In this document: piece after piece, positions 1 through 7,339 of the stretch
Layout of the letters: each line of letters opens with the position of its first letter
Numbering within the stretch: position 1 is the stretch's first letter
Assembly: GCA_028823435.1 (NCBI GenBank)
Contig: JAPKBK010000047.1
Span: forward strand, 1-10,367
Direction of reading: 5' to 3'
Source of the DNA: Flavobacteriales bacterium
GTDB taxonomy: Bacteria > Bacteroidota > Bacteroidia > Flavobacteriales_D > Sanyastnellaceae
DNA length: 10,367 nucleotides
Program-made: the position numbers and the translations under genes
Notes under the pieces: generated by a model
Seen by the model: only the letters and a program-made list of their open reading frames with translations
Database searches by the model: none
What the model was told of the DNA's origin: nothing

Positions 1-263
1 CGGTAAAGTGAAATAGCTGTATTTACTACTATTCTACGCATCCAGCCCTCAAATGAATTGTTTTCAGAAAAGCTATTTAAATTTTTAAATATCTTCACCC
101 AGGCATTTTGTACTACATCTTCCGCATCGATTTTAGTGTTTGTGTATCTGAGAGCCACCGCAAAAAGCAGTCCTGAATATCTACCATAAAGATCAAATTG
201 TGCACGACGGTTGCCCTCCTTACATTTTTCAATTAGACCTAAGACTTCTGGATCGACGCTCAT
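1..263 (-). CDS. ECF-type RNA polymerase sigma-70 factor (N-terminal part, cut by window edge)
   Basis: Reading leftward from an ATG at 263-261, 87 complete codons are open up to the edge. The visible part is sigma region 2, which binds core RNA polymerase and recognises the -10 element: an N-terminal helix with KCKEGNRRAQFDLYGRY (about residues 13-29), then the diagnostic segment around IDAEDVVQNAWVKIFKNL (45-62), then FEGWMRRIVVNTAISLY (71-87). This pattern is typical of the many small (about 160-200 aa) ECF factors of Bacteroidota. Region 4 and the stop codon lie outside. The start is only 11 bases after the stop of the ACMSD-like gene, so it is probably co-transcribed with it. No anti-sigma gene is visible, so its regulation and target genes cannot be inferred. 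The ATG start is supported by the normal length of the N-terminus before region 2. Confidence 0.9.
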   Translation of the reverse strand, partial: MSVDPEVLGLIEKCKEGNRRAQFDLYGRYSGLLFAVALRYTNTKIDAEDVVQNAWVKIFKNLNSFSENNSFEGWMRRIVVNTAISLY

Positions 264-274
264 TTTATACTTGT

Positions 275-1285
275 TTATTTAAACTTATTTAAATCCAAAT
301 CTAACCAACTCAGAGCGGAACTGTGAAAAAGATTTTCCAAATCTGTGTTGCTGAGATTCATTTTTTCCATGTACTCACCAAATTTAAGGTCGCCAAGAGG
401 AAAAGGATAATCAGTACCCATGCAAATTCTGTCCGTCCCTTGCATGTCAATGACATACTTGAGTAGTCGCGCATCATGTGTGATACTGTCTACCCAAAAC
501 TTCCCCAAATACGCCCTTGGATTTACATTGTTGTCTATTGCAACAAGATCCGGTCTGCAATTAAATCCGTGCTCAATCCGTCCCAAAGTCGCCAAAAATG
601 CACCACTGGCATGTGAAAAGAGCACTCTTAAATTCGGCAATCTCTCAAAGACACCTCCAAATATCATCGAGCATGCTGCGCGAGACATCTCTGCGGGCAT
701 ACCTACTAACCAAGGCAACCAATATTTTTCCATTTGAGATTTACCCATCATGTCCCATGGATGCACAAGGACAGACATCCCCAATCTTGAACAGGCCTCA
801 AAGAACGGGAAGAACTGGGGCGCGCTAAGGTTCAAACCATTCACGTTAGAACCGATCTGAACACCCGCAAAACCGATCAATTTTGCACGTTCTAATTCCT
901 GAATCGCAAGGGTGACATCCTGGAGTGGCACAGTACACAATCCCACATAATTTTTGGGGTGTTTGGTCACCAAATCCGCGATGTGGTCATTTAAAAAACG
1001 GCCCAATTCCAGTGCGTCATTTGGTTTTGCGTCATAGGAAAACATCACAGGAATGGTACACACCACCTGAACGTCAACACCCGACGCACCGTACTCAGCC
1101 ATCCGCTGATCCTCATCCCAGCAATTTGAAGCAATCTCTCTAAAGAAGGTGTTGCCCTGCATCATTCGCGCAAACCCCTCCCGCTTTGAATCTTCTAGAT
1201 GAATAAAGTTGCCGTAGCCAAATTTCTCGGTCCATCGAGGCATATTCCTTGGAATAATGTGAGAATGGACGTCAATTTTGAGCAT
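275..1285 (-). CDS. 2-amino-3-carboxymuconate-6-semialdehyde decarboxylase (ACMSD-like amidohydrolase)
   Basis: A zinc-dependent, non-oxidative decarboxylase of the amidohydrolase superfamily, 336 aa, the same length I recall for human ACMSD. In the kynurenine pathway ACMSD converts aminocarboxymuconate semialdehyde to 2-aminomuconate semialdehyde, diverting tryptophan carbon away from quinolinate/NAD and toward full oxidation. Visible hallmarks: HSH metal motif at residues 7-9, R49 and the NCWD motif at 54-57, the VPVMFSY-like segment IPVMFSY at 78-84, HPWD at 175-178 (zinc His175), KYWLPWLVGMPAE at 187-199, His225, R236 in GRIEHGF, and GTDYPFPLGD at 290-299 with Asp292. All catalytic and metal positions known for the family are therefore present. 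It has no signal peptide and should be cytosolic; the family works as a dimer. It lies between a solute-binding lipoprotein gene (31-base gap) and an ECF sigma gene (11-base gap). No other kynurenine-pathway gene is in the window. A related decarboxylase of the same superfamily is possible, but the motif agreement is close. Confidence 0.9.
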   Translation of the reverse strand: MLKIDVHSHIIPRNMPRWTEKFGYGNFIHLEDSKREGFARMMQGNTFFREIASNCWDEDQRMAEYGASGVDVQVVCTIPVMFSYDAKPNDALELGRFLNDHIADLVTKHPKNYVGLCTVPLQDVTLAIQELERAKLIGFAGVQIGSNVNGLNLSAPQFFPFFEACSRLGMSVLVHPWDMMGKSQMEKYWLPWLVGMPAEMSRAACSMIFGGVFERLPNLRVLFSHASGAFLATLGRIEHGFNCRPDLVAIDNNVNPRAYLGKFWVDSITHDARLLKYVIDMQGTDRICMGTDYPFPLGDLKFGEYMEKMNLSNTDLENLFHSSALSWLDLDLNKFK

Positions 1286-1316
1286 TTTAGTTTTAAAATT
1301 TGCCTAAATATAATAG

Positions 1317-2945
1317 TTATTGCTTTGTTGTATGCTTTTTTACATACCTCAGTTCTAACCGATTAACTGGGCTCACGATCCAACCGTCTATCGAATTGCG
1401 TACGAAATGAGTGACTTGGTCGTGAAAAAGTGGAATAACTGGCTTTTCAGCGTGTACGATACTGTCCATCTTCGAATATAAATCCCATCGCGCATCTTCA
1501 TCAGAAACTGACATCGAACGCTGATACAATGTTTCGAACGCACGGTTTCTAAAATGCGTGTAATTGGGACCCCCAGGAGAGAAATTTTTCTCTAGGAACA
1601 GGCCGAAGAAATTTTCGGAATCCGCATAATCGGCCAACCAAGACTTCTTAAACATCATCGACTTAGAGGAAGCCACATTCTCCCTATGAACAGATGGCGG
1701 AGAAACATCGATCTGAACCTTCAAACCGAGCGCTTGCCATCCATGCTGAATGGCAGCACAGATATCGACATAATCTGAAGTGGTCCCAAATTCGAATTCT
1801 GGAAATCCTTCTCCATTTGGATATCCCGCATCATTTAGAAGCGATCTGGCACGCGCCAAATCATAAATGGGCGTCGCATATTCTGTCGCGCCAGGCAAAG
1901 AAGGCGGAACAAATTTATCTGAAGGAAGGACCGAATTTCTTCTTAAGTTTCTCGCAATGCTTATTCTATCTATGGACAGACTTAGCGCTTGTCGGACTCT
2001 AACGTCAAGAAATGGAGATCCCAGCAATGTGTTGTCGTCTACTAGGAGGCCGATATAATCTGTTTTTAAGAACGGGATTCGGCGCAAGTTCAAATCCGCT
2101 TTGTGTTTCTCCGCCAATCCGCCATCTAAATCCATGAGATCCTCCATATATGCGGGGTGCAAACCGCTCATAAAATCATATCTGCCCTGAATCAGCCCCA
2201 AGTACTCCGACCCCATGTCAGGCACGAAATCGATGTGTACCGCTTCGAGATATGGCAGCTGTATGCCGTATTCATCTCTTTCCCAATAGCCTTCGTTTCT
2301 GTGAAGCACAATCGCCACACTTTCTTCCCACCAAGCGAGCTTAAAAGGTCCAGTGCCAGCGGGCTTAGATCTGAAGTCCGACCCATGTGCCTCAACGGCT
2401 TCCTTAGCAACTACGGAAGCGTAGGGTGTTGTTAGGAGGCCTAAAAAGGGAGGGAATTCACAGTTGAGATTTATTCTTACAGTACTGTCATTCAGCGCAA
2501 TGATCCCGCCCTCTTGCACAGCATCCAAGATCCATTCTCCCGGAGAAGCTACTTCTGGGTCACGTAATCTCTCAAGACTGTAGACGACATCACTTGCGAC
2601 GACTTCTCTCCCACCTTCGAGTCCTTTTACATCTTCTTGTTTGGCAAACATCACACCTTTTCTAAGATGAAAAACGACCCCCTTTTCATCCCACTCCCAA
2701 CGCTTTGCAATCGCCGGTTTTATTTCTAGTTCTGGAGAAAGTTCAACCAAACCATCGTACAAAGCATCCGCCACCCACATCAGTTCCAGGCTCCGAGCAT
2801 GGGCAGGGTCTAGGGTCGTAATACCCGCACTTTCATTGTACCGAAACACCCGTTCGTCGTCTATAAAATCGGACACACCACAGCCCAATAAAGCACTGAA
2901 CGCCGTGAACAAAAAAAGGAAATATGAAAATTTAAATTTTTGCAT
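1317..2945 (-). CDS. ABC-type oligopeptide/dipeptide solute-binding lipoprotein (SBP_bac_5 family)
   Basis: A 542-aa extracytoplasmic binding protein of the OppA/DppA (cluster C) type, normal in length for the family. Residues 1-21 form a lipoprotein signal peptide with lipobox LLGC, so Cys22 is the predicted acylated residue. Family landmarks: ITTLDPAHARS (42-52) and ALYDGLVELSPELEIKPAIA (61-80) at the start, WEWDEKGVVFHLRKGVMF (83-100), ASDVVYSLERLRDP (117-130), GTGPFKLAWWE (197-207) followed by LHRNEGYW (214-221), DVRVRQALSLSIDR (314-327), and ARSLLNDAGYPNGEGFP (366-382). It would bind peptides or another small ligand. No permease or ATPase gene of an importer adjoins it, so it is an orphan component here. 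Downstream of it on the same strand are the ACMSD-like and sigma genes. It is divergent from the TonB receptor, whose start is 48 bases away. Residues just after Cys22 are acidic (see findings). The ATG is directly followed by the hydrophobic signal, which supports the start. Confidence 0.9.
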   Translation of the reverse strand: MQKFKFSYFLFLFTAFSALLGCGVSDFIDDERVFRYNESAGITTLDPAHARSLELMWVADALYDGLVELSPELEIKPAIAKRWEWDEKGVVFHLRKGVMFAKQEDVKGLEGGREVVASDVVYSLERLRDPEVASPGEWILDAVQEGGIIALNDSTVRINLNCEFPPFLGLLTTPYASVVAKEAVEAHGSDFRSKPAGTGPFKLAWWEESVAIVLHRNEGYWERDEYGIQLPYLEAVHIDFVPDMGSEYLGLIQGRYDFMSGLHPAYMEDLMDLDGGLAEKHKADLNLRRIPFLKTDYIGLLVDDNTLLGSPFLDVRVRQALSLSIDRISIARNLRRNSVLPSDKFVPPSLPGATEYATPIYDLARARSLLNDAGYPNGEGFPEFEFGTTSDYVDICAAIQHGWQALGLKVQIDVSPPSVHRENVASSKSMMFKKSWLADYADSENFFGLFLEKNFSPGGPNYTHFRNRAFETLYQRSMSVSDEDARWDLYSKMDSIVHAEKPVIPLFHDQVTHFVRNSIDGWIVSPVNRLELRYVKKHTTKQ

Positions 2946-2977
2946 TTTAATAAAGCTGTCCGCAAGTTACGGGAGTG

Positions 2978-2985
2978 TACCTTTG
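2978..2985 (+). promoter_or_regulatory. Bacteroidota -7 promoter element (TACCTTTG) of the TonB receptor gene
   Basis: TACCTTTG followed by CA matches the Bacteroidota/Flavobacteria primary-sigma -7 consensus TAnnTTTG exactly. It lies in the 48-base divergent spacer and ends 8 bases before the ATG at 2994. With the usual few bases between this element and the start of transcription, the mRNA would have a leader of only about 5 bases. No good -33 TTG is visible at the expected distance (only CTG/TGT near 2956-2959), so the assignment rests on the -7 match and its position. Confidence 0.55.
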
Positions 2986-2993
2986 CATTCGCT

Positions 2994-5357
2994 ATGAAAA
3001 CACACTTCGCATTCTGCCTTTTTCTATTGATCATTTCAATATCAACCTTCGCCCAATCCACGGCAAGTGGTCGTGTGCGTGATGCTGTAACAGGGGAATA
3101 CATCCTGGGAGCAAACGTCATTATTGAGGGACAGCAAAAGGGGGTGTCCACAAATCTCTACGGATTTTATAGCATTTCTGTATCTGAAGGTGCACAAACG
3201 TTGAGGTATTCATTTATCGGATACAACACCCATTTTGAGAAACTTGAATTTGGAGAAACGAAGGTCATCAATGTAGAACTCACACCTACGACCATTGAAA
3301 TCGGACAGGGAGCTGAGGTAATAGGGAGACGCACACAAAATACCCAGAGCACAGATATGGGACGCACAGATGTGAGCATTGAGACGATTAAAAGTTTGCC
3401 TGCCCTATTCGGTGAGGTGGATGTTTTGAAAGTCATCCAGCTGCTCCCCGGTATTCAGAGTGCAGGAGAAGGAAATACAGGTTTCTATGTGCGAGGTGGA
3501 GGTCCAGATCAAAACTTAATCCTGCTTGACAATGCCGCTGTCTACAATGCATCTCATTTGTTTGGTTTCTTCTCGGTGTTTAATGCCGACGCCATAAGCA
3601 ATGTCGATGTTCACAAGGGAACAATGCCTGCGAGGTATGGAGGTCGAATCTCCTCAGTGCTAGACATTTCTCTGAGAGAAGGGAATCGACGCGAGATGAA
3701 GGTCAATGGGGGGATTGGGTTGATTAGCGCAAGACTTACTGCGGAAGGACCTATCGTAAAAGACAAATCAAGCTTTATCATATCAGGCAGAAGAACCTAC
3801 ATCGATGTGATTACACGCCCCTTTGTAAACAACACCTCGGCGGCCGGATCAGGATACTATTTTTACGATCTGAATGCAAAGATTAATCACAGGTTTAGTG
3901 AAAAGGACGAGATATTTCTAAGTGGATATTTCGGTCGTGACGTCTTTAGTTTTTCGAGTGCTGATGCAGGGTTTTCAACATCAATCCCGTGGGGGAATGC
4001 CACGGCTTCTCTAAGGTGGAATCACCTTTTTAATGACAAGCTATTCCTGAACATGAGTGCCACATACAGTGATTACGACTTTTCTTTTGTGGGGAAACAA
4101 GAGGAATTCTCTTTCGGGTTTAACAGTGGGATTGAAGACTGGAGCTATAAAACTTCACTGAGTTACTACCCTTCTCCTCGACATAAAGTCATCACCGGGG
4201 TAGACTATGTCTTTCATGAATTCATGCCCACAGATTACTTTGCACAAGCTGGAGACACGCCGATAGACATCGGGATATCAGGCGTGACGTTCAGTCATGA
4301 AACAGCACTCTATATCGAAGATAAATTCGACCTCAACGAAAAAATAAGAATCTCTGCTGGATTAAGATACAGTGACTTTAGACACGTCGGACCATTCACG
4401 AGATACAGTCAAGATTATTCTCAACCTGACTCAATAAATTACGGGAAAGGCGAACTCGTTAAGAGATATGGCGGATGGGAACCCAGACTCAGCATGCGTG
4501 TCATTACTGGGCCCAACTCCAGCATAAAGGCCGGCTACAGCGAAAACTACCAGTATGTTCATCTGGCCTCATTGTCTGCTTCTACAGCGCCTACCGATGT
4601 CTGGGTGCCTAGTAGCGACGTCGTCAAACCCCAATGGGGACGTCAATGGAGTACAGGGTATTTCACCGACATCGGCAAGAATAAAAATTGGGAGACCTCA
4701 ATAGAACTCTACTACAAAGACCTTGAAAACCTTGTAGAGTATGCTGAAAACACCCTTCCAACTGACAACATCGGCACAAATACAGACAACAATCTCGTAT
4801 TTGGTACTGGATGGTCATATGGTGCAGAGTTTTTCGTCAAAAAAAGAGCGGGCAGAATAAATGGCTGGATCGGGTATACGTGGAGTAAAACGGAACGGTT
4901 GTTTGAGGAGCTCAACAACGGAGATATCTTTCCTGCAAAATTTGACAGACGTCATGATTTGAGCTTAGTCCTAGACTACACTTTGAACGAAAAATGGAGA
5001 TTGGGAGGGGTGTTTGTATATGCGACTGGAAACTCGATCAGCCTTCCTATACAGCGGTATATGGTCGAGGGAAGAATCACCGACTTATACGGACCGAGGA
5101 ATGGATATCGAATGGCTGATTATCACAGAGCAGATGTAAGCGCGACGTTTACGCCAGAAAAGAAAGCGAAAAACAAAAATAAATTGACGGAAAATTCATG
5201 GGTATTTAGCGTATACAATATCTACAACAGAGCAAATCCATATTTTTTGTTTTTCGATACAGAAGGCTCATTAAGTGATGGTTCACTTCAAATTCAAGCC
5301 AAGCAAATTTCACTTTTCCCTATACTACCTTCGTTTACTTGGAACTTCAAGTTTTAA
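2994..5357 (+). CDS. TonB-dependent outer-membrane receptor with carboxypeptidase-regulatory-like N-domain
   Basis: A 787-aa outer-membrane transporter that would import a ligand using TonB/ExbBD energy. The chosen ATG at 2994 opens a clear signal peptide (MKTHFAFCLFLLIISISTFAQ, cleavage about residue 20-21). An ATG 18 codons upstream at 2940 overlaps the divergent gene and adds a non-signal stretch, so it was not used. Residues about 23-98 are a CarboxypepD_reg-like beta-sandwich (SGRVRDAVTGEYILGANV, GFYSISV). The plug follows at about 115-230, with the conserved FYVRGGGPDQNLILLDN (164-180), LFGFFSVFNADAI (189-201), VHKGTMPARYGGR (206-218) and SSVLDI. The rest is a 22-strand-type barrel rich in alternating aromatic residues, ending in Phe as expected for outer-membrane barrels. 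It is smaller than SusC proteins (about 1000 aa) and has no SusD partner, so a polysaccharide utilisation role is unlikely. The substrate is not identifiable. The ABC exporter gene starts 31 bases downstream and may share the transcript. Confidence 0.92.
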   Translation: MKTHFAFCLFLLIISISTFAQSTASGRVRDAVTGEYILGANVIIEGQQKGVSTNLYGFYSISVSEGAQTLRYSFIGYNTHFEKLEFGETKVINVELTPTTIEIGQGAEVIGRRTQNTQSTDMGRTDVSIETIKSLPALFGEVDVLKVIQLLPGIQSAGEGNTGFYVRGGGPDQNLILLDNAAVYNASHLFGFFSVFNADAISNVDVHKGTMPARYGGRISSVLDISLREGNRREMKVNGGIGLISARLTAEGPIVKDKSSFIISGRRTYIDVITRPFVNNTSAAGSGYYFYDLNAKINHRFSEKDEIFLSGYFGRDVFSFSSADAGFSTSIPWGNATASLRWNHLFNDKLFLNMSATYSDYDFSFVGKQEEFSFGFNSGIEDWSYKTSLSYYPSPRHKVITGVDYVFHEFMPTDYFAQAGDTPIDIGISGVTFSHETALYIEDKFDLNEKIRISAGLRYSDFRHVGPFTRYSQDYSQPDSINYGKGELVKRYGGWEPRLSMRVITGPNSSIKAGYSENYQYVHLASLSASTAPTDVWVPSSDVVKPQWGRQWSTGYFTDIGKNKNWETSIELYYKDLENLVEYAENTLPTDNIGTNTDNNLVFGTGWSYGAEFFVKKRAGRINGWIGYTWSKTERLFEELNNGDIFPAKFDRRHDLSLVLDYTLNEKWRLGGVFVYATGNSISLPIQRYMVEGRITDLYGPRNGYRMADYHRADVSATFTPEKKAKNKNKLTENSWVFSVYNIYNRANPYFLFFDTEGSLSDGSLQIQAKQISLFPILPSFTWNFKF

Positions 5358-5388
5358 TTAAGCAATTCATCGTTCGTCACACGAGAAT

Positions 5389-7326
5389 ATGAAAGCACTA
5401 AGAACCCTCAATCCACTTTTCTGGAAATACCGAAACAGACTTTTCGCCGGGTTTGTTTTTATCATATTTACGAATGGATTGGCCGTTTTTGCACCCGCTT
5501 TGGTCGGCGAGGGAATCAATGTTTTAAGGGAAGCATATGTGAATTATTTAGAGCCTGTTGCGAACGCTACAAATGAATCTGAAATCACGGATGTTTTTGA
5601 GAACAACAAGAACATTAAGTTGCCACAAATACTCGCCACAATAGGTGACTGGACAGGTGTTTCAAGCGAGTGGGATGGAGAGGTGAATACCATGAAAGAC
5701 GTTCACAGACTGGTGATTGTAATTGCAATTTTTCAGGCACTCCTCTATTTAATAAGTTTCCTCATCAAAGGGGTATTCCTCTACTTCACGCGCCAAACCA
5801 TCATCGTGAACTCACGCATCATGGAGTTTGACTTAAAGAAGAAAATCTACGCGCACTACCAGAAATTGGACGCCTCATTTTATAAAGCGAATGATACAGG
5901 TGATTTAATGAATCGGATAAGTGAGGACGTGAGTAAAGTTCGGATGTACCTCGGGCCCGCTGTCATGTATACTCTAAACCTCGCAGCATTGATCATTCTC
6001 GTGGTGTGGATTATGCTCACCATAGACGTGACGCTAACCATATACGCCTTACTCCCACTCCCGTTAATGTCTGTCGGGATTTATTTTATTTCCACAAAAA
6101 TAAATAAGCTAAGTGATGCTGTCGCTAGAAAACAAAGTGACATAAGTTCATTTGCTCAGCAACATATCTCAGGCATTAGAGTCCTTAAATCCTATGCCCG
6201 AGAAGCAAAATCTGCGATTCGTTTCGAACAAGAATCTGACGAATACAAAAGCCACGTGCTTAAACTCGTGAAAGTGGAGGCACTATTTATGCCTATCATT
6301 ATTTTACTTGTCGGCTTAAGCACTGTGCTTACGGTGTATATCGGAGGCCTTCGCGTCATGGAAGGCCATCTTGAATTGGGCCACATTTTTCAATTTATTT
6401 TCTATGTCAACCTACTTACTTGGCCTTTTGCATCAGTCGGATGGGTGACGTCTTTGGTCCAAAAAGCAGAGGCATCGATGGCCCGGATTTTACATTTCCT
6501 AGACACCGAGCCAGACATCGTTTCTGAATCCAGTGTGAAAAGTGGGGAGGAAAACAATTTTGAGACGCACTACAATCCCAGTGCTGGACTCGTCTTTAAA
6601 GATGTCGGATTTACATACTCGGAAACAGGCATCAAAGCGCTAGAGGGCTTAAACTTCACGCTCGAAGCAGGCACTACAGTTGCCATTACTGGAAGAACGG
6701 GAAGCGGGAAGTCAACGATTCTTCAGTTGGTCATGAGAATGATGGACCCCACTGAGGGAAGCATCTCGTTTAAGGGCGCGGAGTTAGGCCTATGGAAATT
6801 AGAACCGTATCGCGAACATACCGGATACGTTCCACAAGATGTGTTTCTGTTTTCGGATACCATTGAAAACAACATCTCATTTGGTGTAAAAGAATTCAAG
6901 AGTCAAGAAAGAGAAAATGAACGAATCATAGAGTCTGCCTTAGATGCTGGTGTTTTGGAAGATATCAATGGGTTTGAACATGGATTTAAAACGTTGCTTG
7001 GGGAAAGAGGCGTAAACCTCAGCGGTGGACAGAAACAAAGAATCAGTATTGCCAGGGCACTCATCAGAGAACCCGAATTATTAATACTAGACGATTGTCT
7101 TTCTGCAGTCGATGTCATTACCGAAAAACATATTTTAGGAAGATTGAAAGAAGGCCAAGACACGCGGAGCACACTGGTCGTCAGTCACAGAATCAGCACG
7201 ATTAAAGATGCAGATCTTATTCTCGTAATCGACGAGGGACGAATTGTAGAGCGTGGAACGCATCTAGAGCTTATAAAGACTGGAGGTCTTTACGCAGAAA
7301 TGGATAAAAAACAGGAGAGTTCGTGA
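5389..7326 (+). CDS. Half-size ABC exporter, fused permease and ATPase (MsbA/BmrC-like multidrug or lipid type)
   Basis: A 645-aa inner-membrane half-transporter that must dimerise. Type IV exporter fold: TM1 about residues 16-38, TM2 about 106-134, the pair about 190-234, and the last pair about 296-350. The intracellular segment FYKANDTGDLMNRISEDVSKVR (164-185) is typical of Bacteroidota YheI/BmrC-like exporters. ATPase domain about 400-640: Walker A GRTGSGKST (435-443), Q-loop Gln483 in YVPQD, signature LSGGQ (544-548), Walker B LLILDD (564-569), D-loop SAVD (572-575), H-loop His600. Two oddities: the residue after the Walker B aspartate is Asp569 rather than the catalytic Glu, and the TM1-TM2 periplasmic loop (about 42-104) is some 50 residues longer than usual, which explains 645 aa against about 580-590. 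The substrate could be a drug, lipid or peptide. It follows the TonB receptor by 31 bases and no second half-transporter is present. Confidence 0.93.
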   Translation: MKALRTLNPLFWKYRNRLFAGFVFIIFTNGLAVFAPALVGEGINVLREAYVNYLEPVANATNESEITDVFENNKNIKLPQILATIGDWTGVSSEWDGEVNTMKDVHRLVIVIAIFQALLYLISFLIKGVFLYFTRQTIIVNSRIMEFDLKKKIYAHYQKLDASFYKANDTGDLMNRISEDVSKVRMYLGPAVMYTLNLAALIILVVWIMLTIDVTLTIYALLPLPLMSVGIYFISTKINKLSDAVARKQSDISSFAQQHISGIRVLKSYAREAKSAIRFEQESDEYKSHVLKLVKVEALFMPIIILLVGLSTVLTVYIGGLRVMEGHLELGHIFQFIFYVNLLTWPFASVGWVTSLVQKAEASMARILHFLDTEPDIVSESSVKSGEENNFETHYNPSAGLVFKDVGFTYSETGIKALEGLNFTLEAGTTVAITGRTGSGKSTILQLVMRMMDPTEGSISFKGAELGLWKLEPYREHTGYVPQDVFLFSDTIENNISFGVKEFKSQERENERIIESALDAGVLEDINGFEHGFKTLLGERGVNLSGGQKQRISIARALIREPELLILDDCLSAVDVITEKHILGRLKEGQDTRSTLVVSHRISTIKDADLILVIDEGRIVERGTHLELIKTGGLYAEMDKKQESS

Positions 7327-7339
7327 AGAACGCACTGGC

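Noticed and set aside
420..737. Open frame of 105 codons on the plus strand opposite the ACMSD-like gene
   Set aside because: The opposite strand encodes a fully conserved enzyme; the frame has no recognisable protein features and is an antisense shadow. Similar short frames opposite the other genes were dismissed for the same reason.
1286..1316. TATATTTA upstream of the ACMSD-like gene as its own promoter
   Set aside because: It lacks the final G of TAnnTTTG, has no TTG at -33, and such AT-rich octamers are common; co-transcription with the upstream gene is simpler.
2940..2993. Extending the TonB receptor gene to the upstream in-frame ATG at 2940
   Set aside because: It would overlap the start of the divergent lipoprotein gene, swallow the TACCTTTG promoter motif, and put 18 mostly charged or polar residues before a good signal peptide.
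2861..3151. Minus-strand open frame of 96 codons spanning the divergent spacer
   Set aside because: It overlaps the signal-peptide ends of two well-supported genes in another frame and resembles nothing recognisable.
3167..3436. Minus-strand open frame of 89 codons within the TonB receptor gene
   Set aside because: It is antisense to the conserved plug domain and has no domain or start-signal support.
5326..5333. TACCTTCG inside the end of the TonB receptor gene as a promoter for the exporter
   Set aside because: It has one mismatch in the core, sits in coding sequence about 55 bases from the start, and has no clear partner element.
7319..7331. Inverted repeat GTTC-GTGAA-GAAC near the exporter stop as a terminator
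   Set aside because: The stem has only 4 pairs and no T-tract follows on either strand.
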